Positions 1 to 7,211 of a stretch of DNA of 12,736 nucleotides are shown here, piece by piece. The DNA is taken from the NCBI GenBank assembly GCA_024643915.1, contig JAHEMB010000035.1, positions 1 through 12,736 on the forward strand, given 5' to 3'. The stretch's first letter is position 1. Each line of letters starts with the position of its first letter. The translations under genes were made by a program, and so were the position numbers. The stretch comes from Rhodothermaceae bacterium. Its GTDB lineage: Bacteria > Bacteroidota > Rhodothermia > Rhodothermales > JAHEMB01. Below the pieces are notes generated by a model. The model was not told the DNA's origin. It saw nothing but the letters and a program-made list of their open reading frames with translations, and did not search any database.

Positions 1-1
1 G

Positions 2-922
2 GCGATTTCCGGCTCTTTTCTCGGCCTGACGAGCCCTGTGCAGGCGGCTGGCCTCTTCGAAGGGGCGCCTGGCGATCGGGGTTCACCGCTTTTCTCACTC
101 GACGTCGCATTAATGCCGGGCTCACGAAGCGGCGCTTTTCTCCCTGGGGCAAACACTTTCTCCCTCTCGCCTGAACAGATCGCAGCGGTGCGCGAAGGCC
201 GCCTCTTCGTTCGGCTTAGCTCGGCGCTTTTTCCCGAAGGCGAATTGCGTGGGCAGGTGCTGCCGGGCCTCAACGCTGCCCCTTCACCCATCGCAGCGCT
301 GACGCCTGGCGAAAATACAATGATCGATCTGCAGGGCGATCCTTCGCAGGTCCTCCGCTTCGCCTGGTCTCCTTCAACCGACCCAAACGGCAACCTCGTC
401 CATCACACGTGGCAACTGGCCGGCGATTCACAGTTTCTGAGCCTGGTGGCACAGCGAGCCACAGGGAACGCAACGAGCTTCGACTTGACCTACGGTGAGT
501 TGGACGCCCTCCTGGCGGAGGCCGGCTTGCCTGAGAATCAGTCGCTCACGCTGTACCATCGCGTCCTCGCCTCCGACGGAAGCCGCAGCACGCCTGGGGC
601 TGCCGCTGCCCTTTTGCTCGATCGCGGCGACGTCAGCTTCCCCCGGCAGTTCGTCGTGCGCCCCAACTATCCCAATCCTTTCGCTGCTACGACGACCCTA
701 GCTTTCGACTTGCCGGAGGAAGCCGAGGTGCGAGTGCAAGTCTACGATGTGGTCGGGCGCGAGGTGCTCACGACAGCCTCTCGCACGATGGAGCCGGGGC
801 GCGAACGGCGCTTCGCCCTCGATGCTACCGGACTCGCTTCGGGCACCTACCTCTACCGCATCACCGCCCGCACCGCCGCGCAGACGTTCGTTGAAACGGG
901 GATGATGCTGCTGGTGAAGTGA
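2..922 (+). CDS. Secreted CHRD-domain protein with C-terminal type IX secretion sorting domain (5' truncated)
   Basis: The frame is open back to the first bases, so the true start lies outside the window; 306 residues are visible. Residues 1 to about 88 look like the end of a CHRD (chordin-type) domain: SLDVAL, then NTFSLSPEQIAAVREGRLFV and the closing GELRGQV. The His-rich turn usual in bacterial CHRD domains (AHxH) reads QAAGLFEG here. Residues ~105-200 look like a fibronectin/SusE-like beta-sandwich (SPSTDPNGN, TWQLAGDSQF, LYHRVLASDGS). Residues ~216-306 are a type A Por secretion sorting domain, with PNYPNPF, then VYDVVGREV and LASGTYLYRI. Such domains direct export through the outer membrane by the type IX system and are removed at the cell surface. 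The protein is therefore probably secreted or surface-bound; its substrate is unknown. A GTG at position 38 is an internal codon, not a credible start, because the CHRD similarity begins before it. Confidence 0.85.
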   Translation, partial: AISGSFLGLTSPVQAAGLFEGAPGDRGSPLFSLDVALMPGSRSGAFLPGANTFSLSPEQIAAVREGRLFVRLSSALFPEGELRGQVLPGLNAAPSPIAALTPGENTMIDLQGDPSQVLRFAWSPSTDPNGNLVHHTWQLAGDSQFLSLVAQRATGNATSFDLTYGELDALLAEAGLPENQSLTLYHRVLASDGSRSTPGAAAALLLDRGDVSFPRQFVVRPNYPNPFAATTTLAFDLPEEAEVRVQVYDVVGREVLTTASRTMEPGRERRFALDATGLASGTYLYRITARTAAQTFVETGMMLLVK

Positions 923-942
923 GCATTTTGCTACTTCGCTCC

Positions 943-965
943 GCGCCCTGAACCGCAGGCGGCGC
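943..965 (+). terminator. Possible terminator hairpin after the sorting-domain protein
   Basis: GCGC-CCTG (943-950) pairs with CAGG (956-959) and GCGC (962-965) around the loop AACCG, with a two-base bulge (960-961). It begins 20 bases after the stop codon. The following bases (ATTGTCGTTG) are only mildly T-rich, so it is a weak intrinsic-terminator candidate or a 3'-end stabilising hairpin. Confidence 0.35.
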
Positions 966-1019
966 ATTGTCGTTGCACCGGCGCTGAACACGTCCGTACA
1001 CACCTAACGCGCCGCCCCC

Positions 1020-2174
1020 ATCGAAGCCGCTGCTCTCGACCCCTCTCTCCTGACGCCAACAAAGGCAGAGATTGACCTGACGCGTCTCCGCCACAACGTT
1101 GCGGTGTTGCGCCGCCATGCTGGCCAAGCGGCGCTCCTCGGTGTCGTCAAGGCGAATGCCTACGGCCACGGCGCCCTCGCGGTGACACGCACCCTCCAAA
1201 ACCTCAACGTGCGGCGGTTTGCCGTGGCGACCGTGCCGGAGGGGATCTACCTGCGCGAAAACGGGATCGAAGATCCCGTCCTTGTCTTCGCTTCTCCGCT
1301 ACCGCCGTTCCTCGCCGCCTACGCTCGCTACGACCTCGGCGTAACTGTTTCCTCCCGCGACGTAGCAGAGGCGGTCGCCGTTACGGCACGACACGAGGGG
1401 CCACTGCGGGTGCACGTGAAGGTCGATACGGGGATGCACCGCATTGGCATCGCGCCAGAAGAGGCGGAGGCCGTCACGCGCCTGTTGGAGCGGGCGCCCG
1501 GCATTGAACTGACCGGCCTCTGGACTCACTTTGCCACCGCAGACGAGGATGACCCCTTTTTTGCCAAGGTGCAGATGGATCGTTTTGAGGCCGTGGTAAA
1601 GGCCGTAGGCGACGCCTACAGGCATCTTCACGTGGCCAACAGCGGCGCGCTCCTCCAGCTCCCCCGTAGCGTGGCACAGCCGGGCCGCCTGCTCGCCCGA
1701 ACAGGCATCGCCCTCTATGGGCTGATGGCGGACGAGCGCCTCGCCGCTACAGCGGGTTTGCAACCGCTGATGCGCTTTGCCTCGCGCGTTACCCAGGTGA
1801 AGACGATCCAGGCGGGCGAATCCATTTCGTACGGGCGGCGGTGGACGGCCCCCGGCCCACGCCGCATTGCCACAGTAGGCGCCGGTTACGCCGACGGCTA
1901 CCCGCGGCTGCTAACCAACCGCGCTGAGGTGGGCATCCAGGGCCACCGCTACCCTGTGGCCGGCACCGTTTGCATGGACATGTTCATGGTCGATCTCGGC
2001 CCTCCCGAGGGGCCGGGGTACTACGTTGAAGCCGGCGAAGAGGTGACCCTATGGGGAGAAGGTGGGCCTTCCGCCTTCGACGTGGCGCGGTGGGCCGAAA
2101 CGATTCCGTACGAGATCTGCTGCGGCGTGGCCACCCGCGTGCCCCGCTTTTATCGCACACGCGATTCAGGGTGA
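1020..2174 (+). CDS. alr: Alanine racemase (start codon uncertain)
   Basis: PLP enzyme that interconverts L- and D-alanine in the cytoplasm, supplying D-Ala for peptidoglycan. Numbering from 1020 gives 384 residues, normal for Alr. The N-terminal strand AEIDLTRLRHNV is followed by VVKANAYGHG, with the PLP lysine at residue 44. The TIM barrel follows, then SISYGRRW with the catalytic tyrosine of the C-terminal beta domain at residue 271. Also present are GYADGYPR, VCMDMF and IPYEICC, the last matching the PLP-phosphate tyrosine region. The first ordinary start codon in frame is GTG at 1104, but it would put the lysine at residue 16 and remove the conserved first strand. The frame is open from 1008 (after TAA at 1005-1007) and holds no ATG, GTG or TTG before 1104. 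I chose ATC at 1020, one base from ATG, as best for length; CTG at 1050 and ATT at 1071 are alternatives. The function is near certain, the start is not. Confidence 0.9.
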   Translation: MEAAALDPSLLTPTKAEIDLTRLRHNVAVLRRHAGQAALLGVVKANAYGHGALAVTRTLQNLNVRRFAVATVPEGIYLRENGIEDPVLVFASPLPPFLAAYARYDLGVTVSSRDVAEAVAVTARHEGPLRVHVKVDTGMHRIGIAPEEAEAVTRLLERAPGIELTGLWTHFATADEDDPFFAKVQMDRFEAVVKAVGDAYRHLHVANSGALLQLPRSVAQPGRLLARTGIALYGLMADERLAATAGLQPLMRFASRVTQVKTIQAGESISYGRRWTAPGPRRIATVGAGYADGYPRLLTNRAEVGIQGHRYPVAGTVCMDMFMVDLGPPEGPGYYVEAGEEVTLWGEGGPSAFDVARWAETIPYEICCGVATRVPRFYRTRDSG

Positions 2175-2361
2175 TGGCAGCGCCCTCTGAGTACTGATCC
2201 AGCCGCCCCGGGGCATTCGTCAACAGATAGTAACGATTGAACAAAAATCAGCCAGAGAATGAGGGAAGAGATTGTGTGAAGACCGTTCCGAAGAAACGTA
2301 TATTGAGCGGTTGGAATACACGCACGCGACGACGCCCCACCCACCAAGATGACATCACCCA
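2175..2361 (+). other. Intergenic region upstream of the response regulator
   Basis: 187 bases without a convincing ORF and more AT-rich than the genes. GCCCCGGGGC at 2205-2214 is a perfect 10-base palindrome shortly after the alr stop. TATATTGA at 2299-2306 resembles the TAnnTTTG -7 element of Bacteroidota, with one mismatch in the TTTG part. A TTG lies upstream at 2272-2274, but the spacing is longer than usual. The sequence AACGTAT at 2295-2301 recurs in the spacer before the kinase gene. The promoter is presumably here, but no box is firm. Confidence 0.3.
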
Positions 2362-3066
2362 ATGGCGAAAACTTCAGATCCTGCCGATATCAACGTGCTC
2401 GTAGTCGACGACGAAGAAGATGTCGTCGAAATTGTCAGCCATTTCCTGAGCCAGGAAGGCTACCACGTCGAAAAGGCGTATGACGGAGAAGAGGCCCTCA
2501 ACAAAGCCTCCCAGGAGATCGACTTGATCGTGCTGGACATCATGCTGCCGGGGCTGTCCGGCTACGAGGTGTGCGAACGCCTCCGCTCCCGTGCCGAAAC
2601 CGAGACGATTCCCATCATCTTCCTGAGCGCCAAGATCGAGGAGGAAGACCAGGTGAAGGGCCTCATGATAGGCGCCGACGACTACCTGACCAAGCCCGTC
2701 TCGCCCCAAGTGGTGGTAGCCCATGTGAAGGCGGTCCTGCGCCGAAGCGGCATCGAAGAGAGCCGGATCATTCAGGTGAACGACCTGACGATCTACGAAG
2801 ACGAGTATCGCGCCGTCCTCGACGGCAAGGATCTCGGGCTGACCCTCACCGAGTTCGAGTTGCTCCGCTATCTCGTTCGCCATCCGCGCAAAGCCTTCAC
2901 GCGCCAGCAACTGCTGGAGACGATCTGGAAAGACGCCATGATGGTGACCGAGCGCACCGTCGATGCGCACATCAAGAACCTTCGGGAAAAGCTGGGCGAC
3001 TTCGCGCGGCACATCCAGACCGTACGCGGTGTCGGCTACCGCTTCGTCGAGGACCCATCCGAATAG
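2362..3066 (+). CDS. OmpR/PhoB-family response regulator
   Basis: Two-domain DNA-binding response regulator of 234 residues, the usual family length. The receiver domain (about 10-125) shows the acidic pair D16/D17, the phospho-acceptor D59 in LIVLDIMLPG, S89 in the switch position (IIFLSAK) and K111 in DDYLTKP. The C-terminal winged helix (about 138-230) has the family pattern LTLTEFELLRYL, then the recognition helix ERTVDAHIKNLREKLG and the wing ending IQTVRGVGYRF. It should be phosphorylated by the histidine kinase encoded 278 bases downstream and bind DNA as a dimer. PhoB/PhoR-like sequence suggests envelope or nutrient sensing, but the stimulus cannot be read from the sequence. The start is the ATG at 2362, which leaves a short N-terminal tail before the first beta strand; there is no Shine-Dalgarno sequence before it. 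Confidence 0.95.
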   Translation: MAKTSDPADINVLVVDDEEDVVEIVSHFLSQEGYHVEKAYDGEEALNKASQEIDLIVLDIMLPGLSGYEVCERLRSRAETETIPIIFLSAKIEEEDQVKGLMIGADDYLTKPVSPQVVVAHVKAVLRRSGIEESRIIQVNDLTIYEDEYRAVLDGKDLGLTLTEFELLRYLVRHPRKAFTRQQLLETIWKDAMMVTERTVDAHIKNLREKLGDFARHIQTVRGVGYRFVEDPSE

Positions 3067-3068
3067 GT

Positions 3069-3155
3069 ATGGACATGTGGGCGTTTGAACGTATGGACGA
3101 TTTCTCTCCCTGGCGCTCCGTCTATACGTCCACACTTTCAGAAGCTGTGTGGTAA
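3069..3155 (+). CDS. Possible 28-residue small ORF between regulator and kinase
   Basis: An ATG two bases after the regulator stop opens a 28-codon frame ending in TAA. The peptide starts MDMWAFERMDDF and contains three tryptophans, the last at its C-terminus. There is no Shine-Dalgarno sequence; translation would depend on reinitiation after the regulator. It covers the left arm of the 13-base inverted repeat and the 11-bp hairpin that lie before the kinase gene, so if translated it could act as a leader peptide. I do not recognise the peptide, and it may be a chance frame. Confidence 0.2.
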   Translation: MDMWAFERMDDFSPWRSVYTSTLSEAVW

Positions 3156-3336
3156 CTAGGTTGGCAGGCGAGTCTGCGTGATTTTCGAGCGCAGCGGCAT
3201 CCGATTTTGACGGTCGTACCGGTTGTACGGGCCGAAAAACTGGAGGCGAAGCCGAAGGGCATCGGGCGGCGATGAGCCAAAAGCGCCCGTCGCAGCCGCA
3301 GATCGAGTTCCCAAGCAGATTCTCATACGTTCAAAC
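3083..3336 (+). repeat. Perfect 13-base inverted repeat bracketing the regulator-kinase spacer
   Basis: GTTTGAACGTATG at 3083-3095 is the exact reverse complement of CATACGTTCAAAC at 3324-3336. The right arm ends 8 bases before the kinase ATG, where ribosomes would load. The left arm begins 17 bases after the regulator stop. The arms are 228 bases apart. No transposase-like content lies between them. Confidence 0.75.
3089..3152 (+). promoter_or_regulatory. Overlapping RNA hairpins in the spacer before the kinase
   Basis: As RNA, 3089-3099 (ACGTATGGACG) pairs with 3119-3129 (CGTCTATACGT) in an 11-bp helix with a single G-U wobble and a 19-base loop. Directly after it, CCACAC (3130-3135) pairs with GTGTGG (3147-3152) around an 11-base loop. 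No U-run follows, so this is not an ordinary terminator. The first helix uses bases of the 13-base left arm (3083-3095), so local and long-range pairing exclude each other. Confidence 0.45.
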
Positions 3337-3344
3337 CCGAAGCG

Positions 3345-4829
3345 ATGGCCTGGCTGAAACGCATCGGCTCCTGGATTCTGCCCCGCCGTGCCTCTACGCA
3401 GACGTGGATGTTTCTCACGTTCTCGCTTTTTGTGGGCATGGCGGTAGTGGTGGTGGGGCTGTACGTGGCCTTCGTGTTGCGCGGGCAGATCCGCACGGGC
3501 ACGCGCCAAGCCCTCGTGCAGCAGGCTGAGCGCGCCGCCTCCCTCTTCGAACGTGCCGCCTCAGACGACGACCGCCTCAACGTCATCCGCGACATCACCC
3601 GCCTGACGGATCTTCGCGTGACCATCGTCGCAGATTCGCTCGTCTGGACGACCGAAGGTGCCCGTCCCGTGGCAGAGGACACCCTACTCACCGCCTCCCT
3701 GATGCAAGTGGGGCCGGGCCGCCGCATCCATTTCTCCGAGCAGCTGGTGCGCGACAGGCGCAACCTGCTCTTCGTGAGCCTTTACCGGCCCTTCTCCGGC
3801 ATCGTGATCCGCATCGGGCAGCCGGAGCCGATCCTGTTCGCACTCATCGAACGGATGCAGGCCACGCTCCTCGTCGGCATGGTGATGGCCCTCCTCCTCG
3901 CCCTCATCGGTAGCTGGGTGGCCTCGGCTCAGGTGACACGCTCGCTCAAGTCCATACGCAACAGCGCGCGCTCCATCAGCGAAGGCGAGTTCCACGAGAA
4001 GATCGGCGTGGAGTCGCGGGCGGCGGAGTTTCACGATCTGGCGAGGAGCCTCAACCGGATGTCGGAGGCGTTCAAGGCGCAGATAGAGGAGCACGAGCGG
4101 ATGGCGCAGATCCAAAACGAGTTCATCGGCAATGTCTCGCACGAGGTCCGCAATCCCATCTTTGCCATCAGCGGCTATCTCGAGGCGCTCGGTAGCCCCA
4201 GCCTCACGCCCGAGATGCGCACGCGGTATTCCGAAAAGGGCCTCAATAACCTCGAACGCCTCCAGAATCTCTTCAACGACCTGATCGAGATCGCCCGCCT
4301 CGAATACCGCGAGGACCTCATCCGTGCAAGCGTGTTTGACCTGGAGGAACTCGTTGAGGAAGTGTCGGAAATGCTGCGCCCCAAGGCTGTCGCCAAAGGC
4401 ATCAACTTGGAGGTGGAGAACCCGCACTTGAACGTGGAAGCGGACCGGAGCCGACTGCGGCAGGTGCTCATCAACCTTATCGACAACGCCATCGCCTACA
4501 GTGATAGTGGGACGGTGCGCTGCCGCTTTCGCCGCCGCCTGGGCAAGGTCCGAATCGAGGTGGTCGATTCGGGCAAGGGCATCGGTGAGGACCATCTCGA
4601 TCGCATCTTCGAGCGCTTTTACCGGGTGGACCCGGATCGCTCACGCAAGAGCGGCGGCACCGGCCTGGGCCTGAGCATTGTCAAGCAAATCCTGCAGGCC
4701 CACGGCGAAGTGATTCACGTCGAAAGCACAATGGGCCGCGGCACACGGTTCTGGTTCGAGTTGCCCTACGCCGGCAAGGCCGAGCCCGTCGAGGCTGAGC
4801 CCGTCGAGGCCGGGCCGGAGCACATTTAG
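3345..4829 (+). CDS. Membrane sensor histidine kinase (HAMP, HisKA, HATPase_c)
   Basis: Sensor kinase of 494 residues, the expected partner of the regulator upstream. A short cytoplasmic start is followed by a transmembrane helix at about 22-45, a periplasmic sensor region of ~125 residues (about 46-170), and a second transmembrane helix at about 174-195. Then come a HAMP linker (about 196-248) and a short coiled coil. HisKA has the phospho-accepting H266 in FIGNVSHEVRNPI. The ATPase domain has the N box LINLIDNAIAYS (N376, N380), the G1 box DSGKGIG (about 407-413), the F box FERFYR and the G2 box GGTGLGLSIVK (436-446). This is the PhoR-like arrangement; the ligand is unknown because the sensor region matches nothing I recognise. 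The C-terminus ends in a duplicated AEPVE tail absent from the catalytic fold. The ATG at 3345 is the only start that leaves a normal short tail before the first membrane helix. Confidence 0.95.
   Translation: MAWLKRIGSWILPRRASTQTWMFLTFSLFVGMAVVVVGLYVAFVLRGQIRTGTRQALVQQAERAASLFERAASDDDRLNVIRDITRLTDLRVTIVADSLVWTTEGARPVAEDTLLTASLMQVGPGRRIHFSEQLVRDRRNLLFVSLYRPFSGIVIRIGQPEPILFALIERMQATLLVGMVMALLLALIGSWVASAQVTRSLKSIRNSARSISEGEFHEKIGVESRAAEFHDLARSLNRMSEAFKAQIEEHERMAQIQNEFIGNVSHEVRNPIFAISGYLEALGSPSLTPEMRTRYSEKGLNNLERLQNLFNDLIEIARLEYREDLIRASVFDLEELVEEVSEMLRPKAVAKGINLEVENPHLNVEADRSRLRQVLINLIDNAIAYSDSGTVRCRFRRRLGKVRIEVVDSGKGIGEDHLDRIFERFYRVDPDRSRKSGGTGLGLSIVKQILQAHGEVIHVESTMGRGTRFWFELPYAGKAEPVEAEPVEAGPEHI
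4782..4810 (+). repeat. In-frame 15-base tandem duplication in the kinase 3' end
   Basis: GAGCCCGTCGAGGC occurs at 4782-4795 and again at 4797-4810, a period of 15 bases. It encodes AEPVE twice just before the kinase C-terminus. It keeps the frame, so copy-number change would lengthen or shorten an acidic tail without breaking the gene. Confidence 0.7.
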
Positions 4830-4834
4830 CACGA

Positions 4835-4861
4835 ACGCCCTGCACGCAGTAGCCAGGGCGT
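4835..4861 (+). terminator. Hairpin terminator candidate after the histidine kinase
   Basis: ACGCCCTG (4835-4842) and CAGGGCGT (4854-4861) form a perfect 8-bp GC-rich stem with an 11-base loop. It starts 5 bases after the kinase stop. The downstream sequence (GAGGCAAAATTTCG) has only three T's in a row, so the intrinsic-terminator call rests mainly on stem and position. Confidence 0.5.
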
Positions 4862-4890
4862 GAGGCAAAATTTCGCGGAACGCAACTCCG

Positions 4891-4898
4891 TAACTTTG
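4891..4898 (+). promoter_or_regulatory. Candidate -7 promoter element for the E1 gene
   Basis: TAACTTTG matches the Bacteroidota -7 consensus TAnnTTTG exactly. It lies between the kinase hairpin and the E1 start, 148 bases before the ATG. A T-rich stretch, TTTCG at 4871-4875, sits about where the -33 element would be, but it is a poor match and slightly close. If used, it would give an untranslated leader of roughly 140 bases. Confidence 0.3.
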
Positions 4899-5045
4899 CA
4901 TTCCAAGTCTAGGACGGGAGCAGAAGCGTCGGCCGCCACGTCGCTCGCCCCGAAGGCGCTCTGCCTTGCCGGGACCCGTCTTTTTTCAATGGTACGATGA
5001 TCCGTTTCGCCCGGCCCCCAGCGGTCGATAAACAATATAGCAGTT

Positions 5046-7202
5046 ATGGCCAAGAAAACGCGTAGTGCGCCCAAGCCCCGAGAGGAAGCGCTTCCAGTTA
5101 CTGAAATCGCTGCGGAGATTGAAACACAGGGTAATGGCCACGCCTCTTCCCTTGCACCACCCATCGATTACGTAGGCGACTTCGACCTCGTGCCCGTTAC
5201 CGCCGCCGACTTCGAGGAGGAGACGTTGCTGCGGGTCTACCGCACGATGCTCCTCTCTCGCCGCCTTGACGAGAAGATGCTGACCCTCCTGAAGCAAGGC
5301 AAGGGTTTCTTCCACATCGGGTGTGCGGGGCATGAAGCTGCGCAGGCCGCCATTGGCCTCCTTTCCCAGCCCGGCCATGACTGGTTCGCGCTTTATTACC
5401 GCGACCTCAGCATGGCCCTCTCGCTCGGCATGACGGCCCGCGAAACCATGCTTGCCCACCTCGCCAAAGCCGACGACCCTAACTCCGGCGGACGGCAGAT
5501 GTCGGAGCATTACGGCCTACGCGACAAACACATCATTACCACCTCGTCCTCCGTCGGCGCCCAGTTTTTGCCGGGCCTGGGCATGGCCATGGGCATTCAG
5601 CGGCGGGGCGAAGATGCCTACGCCTACGTCTCGTGCGGCGAGGGCGCCACCAGCCAGGGCGCTTTCCACGAAGCCCTGAACTGGGCCGCGCGCATCAAAG
5701 CGCCAACGCTCTTTTTCGTCCAGGACAACAAGTACGCCATCTCTGTCCCTGTCGAAGATCAGACGGCAGGCGGCACGCCGTACAAACTGGCCGCCGGTTA
5801 CGAGGGCCTACGCCGCGCCCGATTCGATGGCACCGACTTCTTCAAGGTCTACGCCGTCGCCAAAGCCGCCATAGAGCATATGCGCAACGGCGACGGGCCT
5901 GTTTGCCTCGTGGCGGACGTCGTCCGGCTCCTTCCGCACTCCTCTTCGGACAACCACGCCAAATATCGCTCGCCCGAGGAACTGCAAAAAGATCAGCAGG
6001 TCGATCCCATCTCGCGCCTCGAAGTGGCGCTTGTGGAGGCAGGGGTGCTGAACGAGGACAAGATCGAGCAACTTCGCAAGGAGATCCGCAAAGAAGTCGA
6101 TGAGGCCGCCCGCTGGGCCGATCAGCAGCCCGACCCCGATCCCGAGACGGCCACGCGCCACGTGTATTTCGAGGGGGATCTGGGGCTGGACTTCGAGGCG
6201 ACGGAGCCAACAGGCGAGCCCATTGTGCTGGTGGACGCCATCAACCACGCGCTCCAGGAAGAGATGGAGCTGAACGAACGCATCGTCGTCTACGGCGAAG
6301 ACGTGGCGGGCGGCAAGGGAGGCGTTTTTACTGCCACGCGTGAGTTGACGGATCGCTTCGGGCGGGACCGTTGCTTCAATTCCCCGCTCGCCGAGGATTC
6401 GATCATCGGCACGGCGGTGGGCCTGGCGGCCTCCGGTTTCAAGCCCGTCGTCGAGATTCAGTTTGCCGATTACATCTGGCCCGCACTGCAACAGCTCCGC
6501 AACCAGGTGGCCTCGTTCCGCTACCGCTCCAACGACGCGTGGAGCTGCCCGATGGTCATTCGCGTGCCGTCCGGCGGTTACATCCACGGCGGGCTGTGCC
6601 ATTCGCAGAACATTGAGGCCTTCTTCGGGCACATGCCGGGTTTCCTGATTGCCTTTCCCTCCACTGCTGCCGACGCCAAGGGGCTGTTGAAGACGGCCAT
6701 CCGCATGGAGGACCCCGTCATCTTCCTCGAGCACAAGGCGCTCTATCGCGCCGCCGCCGCCCGCTCGCCTGAGCCCGACGCCGACTATTTCCTCCCTTTC
6801 GGCAAGGCCCGCACCGTTCGCGAAGGCACGGACATCTCTGTGATCACCTACGGCATGATGGTGCACATGGCGACGAAGGTGGCGCGCGAACTCGAGAAGG
6901 AAGGCGTCTCGGTCGAGATCATCGACCTGCGCACCATCGTGCCTCTCGACGCGGACGCCATCCTCGCCTCGGTGAAAAAGACGAACCGCGCCCTCGTGCT
7001 CTACGAGGACCACGAGTTCGCCGGCTTCGGCGCCGAGATCAGCGCGCAAATCGCCCAGCACGCCTTTGAGTACCTCGATGCACCGGTGCACCGCGTGGCG
7101 GGTGCCTTCTCCCCCATCCCCTTCGCCGACCCGCTCGAAAAAGCCGTGCTGCCGCAGGAGGACGACATCCGCGAAGGCATCCGCCACGTGCTCGCGTACT
7201 GA
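5046..7202 (+). CDS. Fused E1 alpha-beta 2-oxo-acid dehydrogenase (branched-chain type)
   Basis: Thiamine-diphosphate E1 of a 2-oxo-acid dehydrogenase complex: it decarboxylates the keto acid and passes the acyl group to E2 lipoate. Alpha and beta subunits, usually separate, are joined in one 718-residue chain. A ~45-residue polar N-terminal extension comes first. The alpha part (about 50-375) has FHIGCAGHEA (89-98), YYRD (117-120), GRQMSEHYG and the ThDP/metal motif GEG (198-200) ending QDNKYAIS (N228). It also has HSSSDNHAKYRSPEE (from 298), like the branched-chain E1 alpha phosphorylation loop. The beta part starts near 393 and shows YGEDV, GGVF, FNSPLAED, EIQFADYI, GGLCHSQNIEAFFGHMPG (from 515) and FLEHKALYR. 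GEG instead of GDG and the GRQM..HYG motif favour branched-chain 2-oxoacids over pyruvate, but the substrate is inferred. No E2 or E3 gene is in the window. There is no Shine-Dalgarno sequence before the ATG. Confidence 0.93.
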   Translation: MAKKTRSAPKPREEALPVTEIAAEIETQGNGHASSLAPPIDYVGDFDLVPVTAADFEEETLLRVYRTMLLSRRLDEKMLTLLKQGKGFFHIGCAGHEAAQAAIGLLSQPGHDWFALYYRDLSMALSLGMTARETMLAHLAKADDPNSGGRQMSEHYGLRDKHIITTSSSVGAQFLPGLGMAMGIQRRGEDAYAYVSCGEGATSQGAFHEALNWAARIKAPTLFFVQDNKYAISVPVEDQTAGGTPYKLAAGYEGLRRARFDGTDFFKVYAVAKAAIEHMRNGDGPVCLVADVVRLLPHSSSDNHAKYRSPEELQKDQQVDPISRLEVALVEAGVLNEDKIEQLRKEIRKEVDEAARWADQQPDPDPETATRHVYFEGDLGLDFEATEPTGEPIVLVDAINHALQEEMELNERIVVYGEDVAGGKGGVFTATRELTDRFGRDRCFNSPLAEDSIIGTAVGLAASGFKPVVEIQFADYIWPALQQLRNQVASFRYRSNDAWSCPMVIRVPSGGYIHGGLCHSQNIEAFFGHMPGFLIAFPSTAADAKGLLKTAIRMEDPVIFLEHKALYRAAAARSPEPDADYFLPFGKARTVREGTDISVITYGMMVHMATKVARELEKEGVSVEIIDLRTIVPLDADAILASVKKTNRALVLYEDHEFAGFGAEISAQIAQHAFEYLDAPVHRVAGAFSPIPFADPLEKAVLPQEDDIREGIRHVLAY

Positions 7203-7211
7203 GCCGCGTCG

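Noticed and set aside
3083..3336. The 13-base inverted repeat as ends of a miniature transposable element
   Set aside because: No target-site duplication is visible outside the arms, the arms do not extend, and their placement relative to both genes fits a regulatory role better.
3684..4595. A 303-codon minus-strand frame under the histidine kinase
   Set aside because: His/Asp/Leu/Ala-rich shadow with no motif; the kinase on the plus strand has all its catalytic boxes.
5808..7187. A 459-codon open frame on the minus strand under the E1 gene
   Set aside because: It is the antisense shadow of a well-supported gene. The GC-rich codon bias leaves the opposite strand free of stops, and the product is low-complexity with no family motif.
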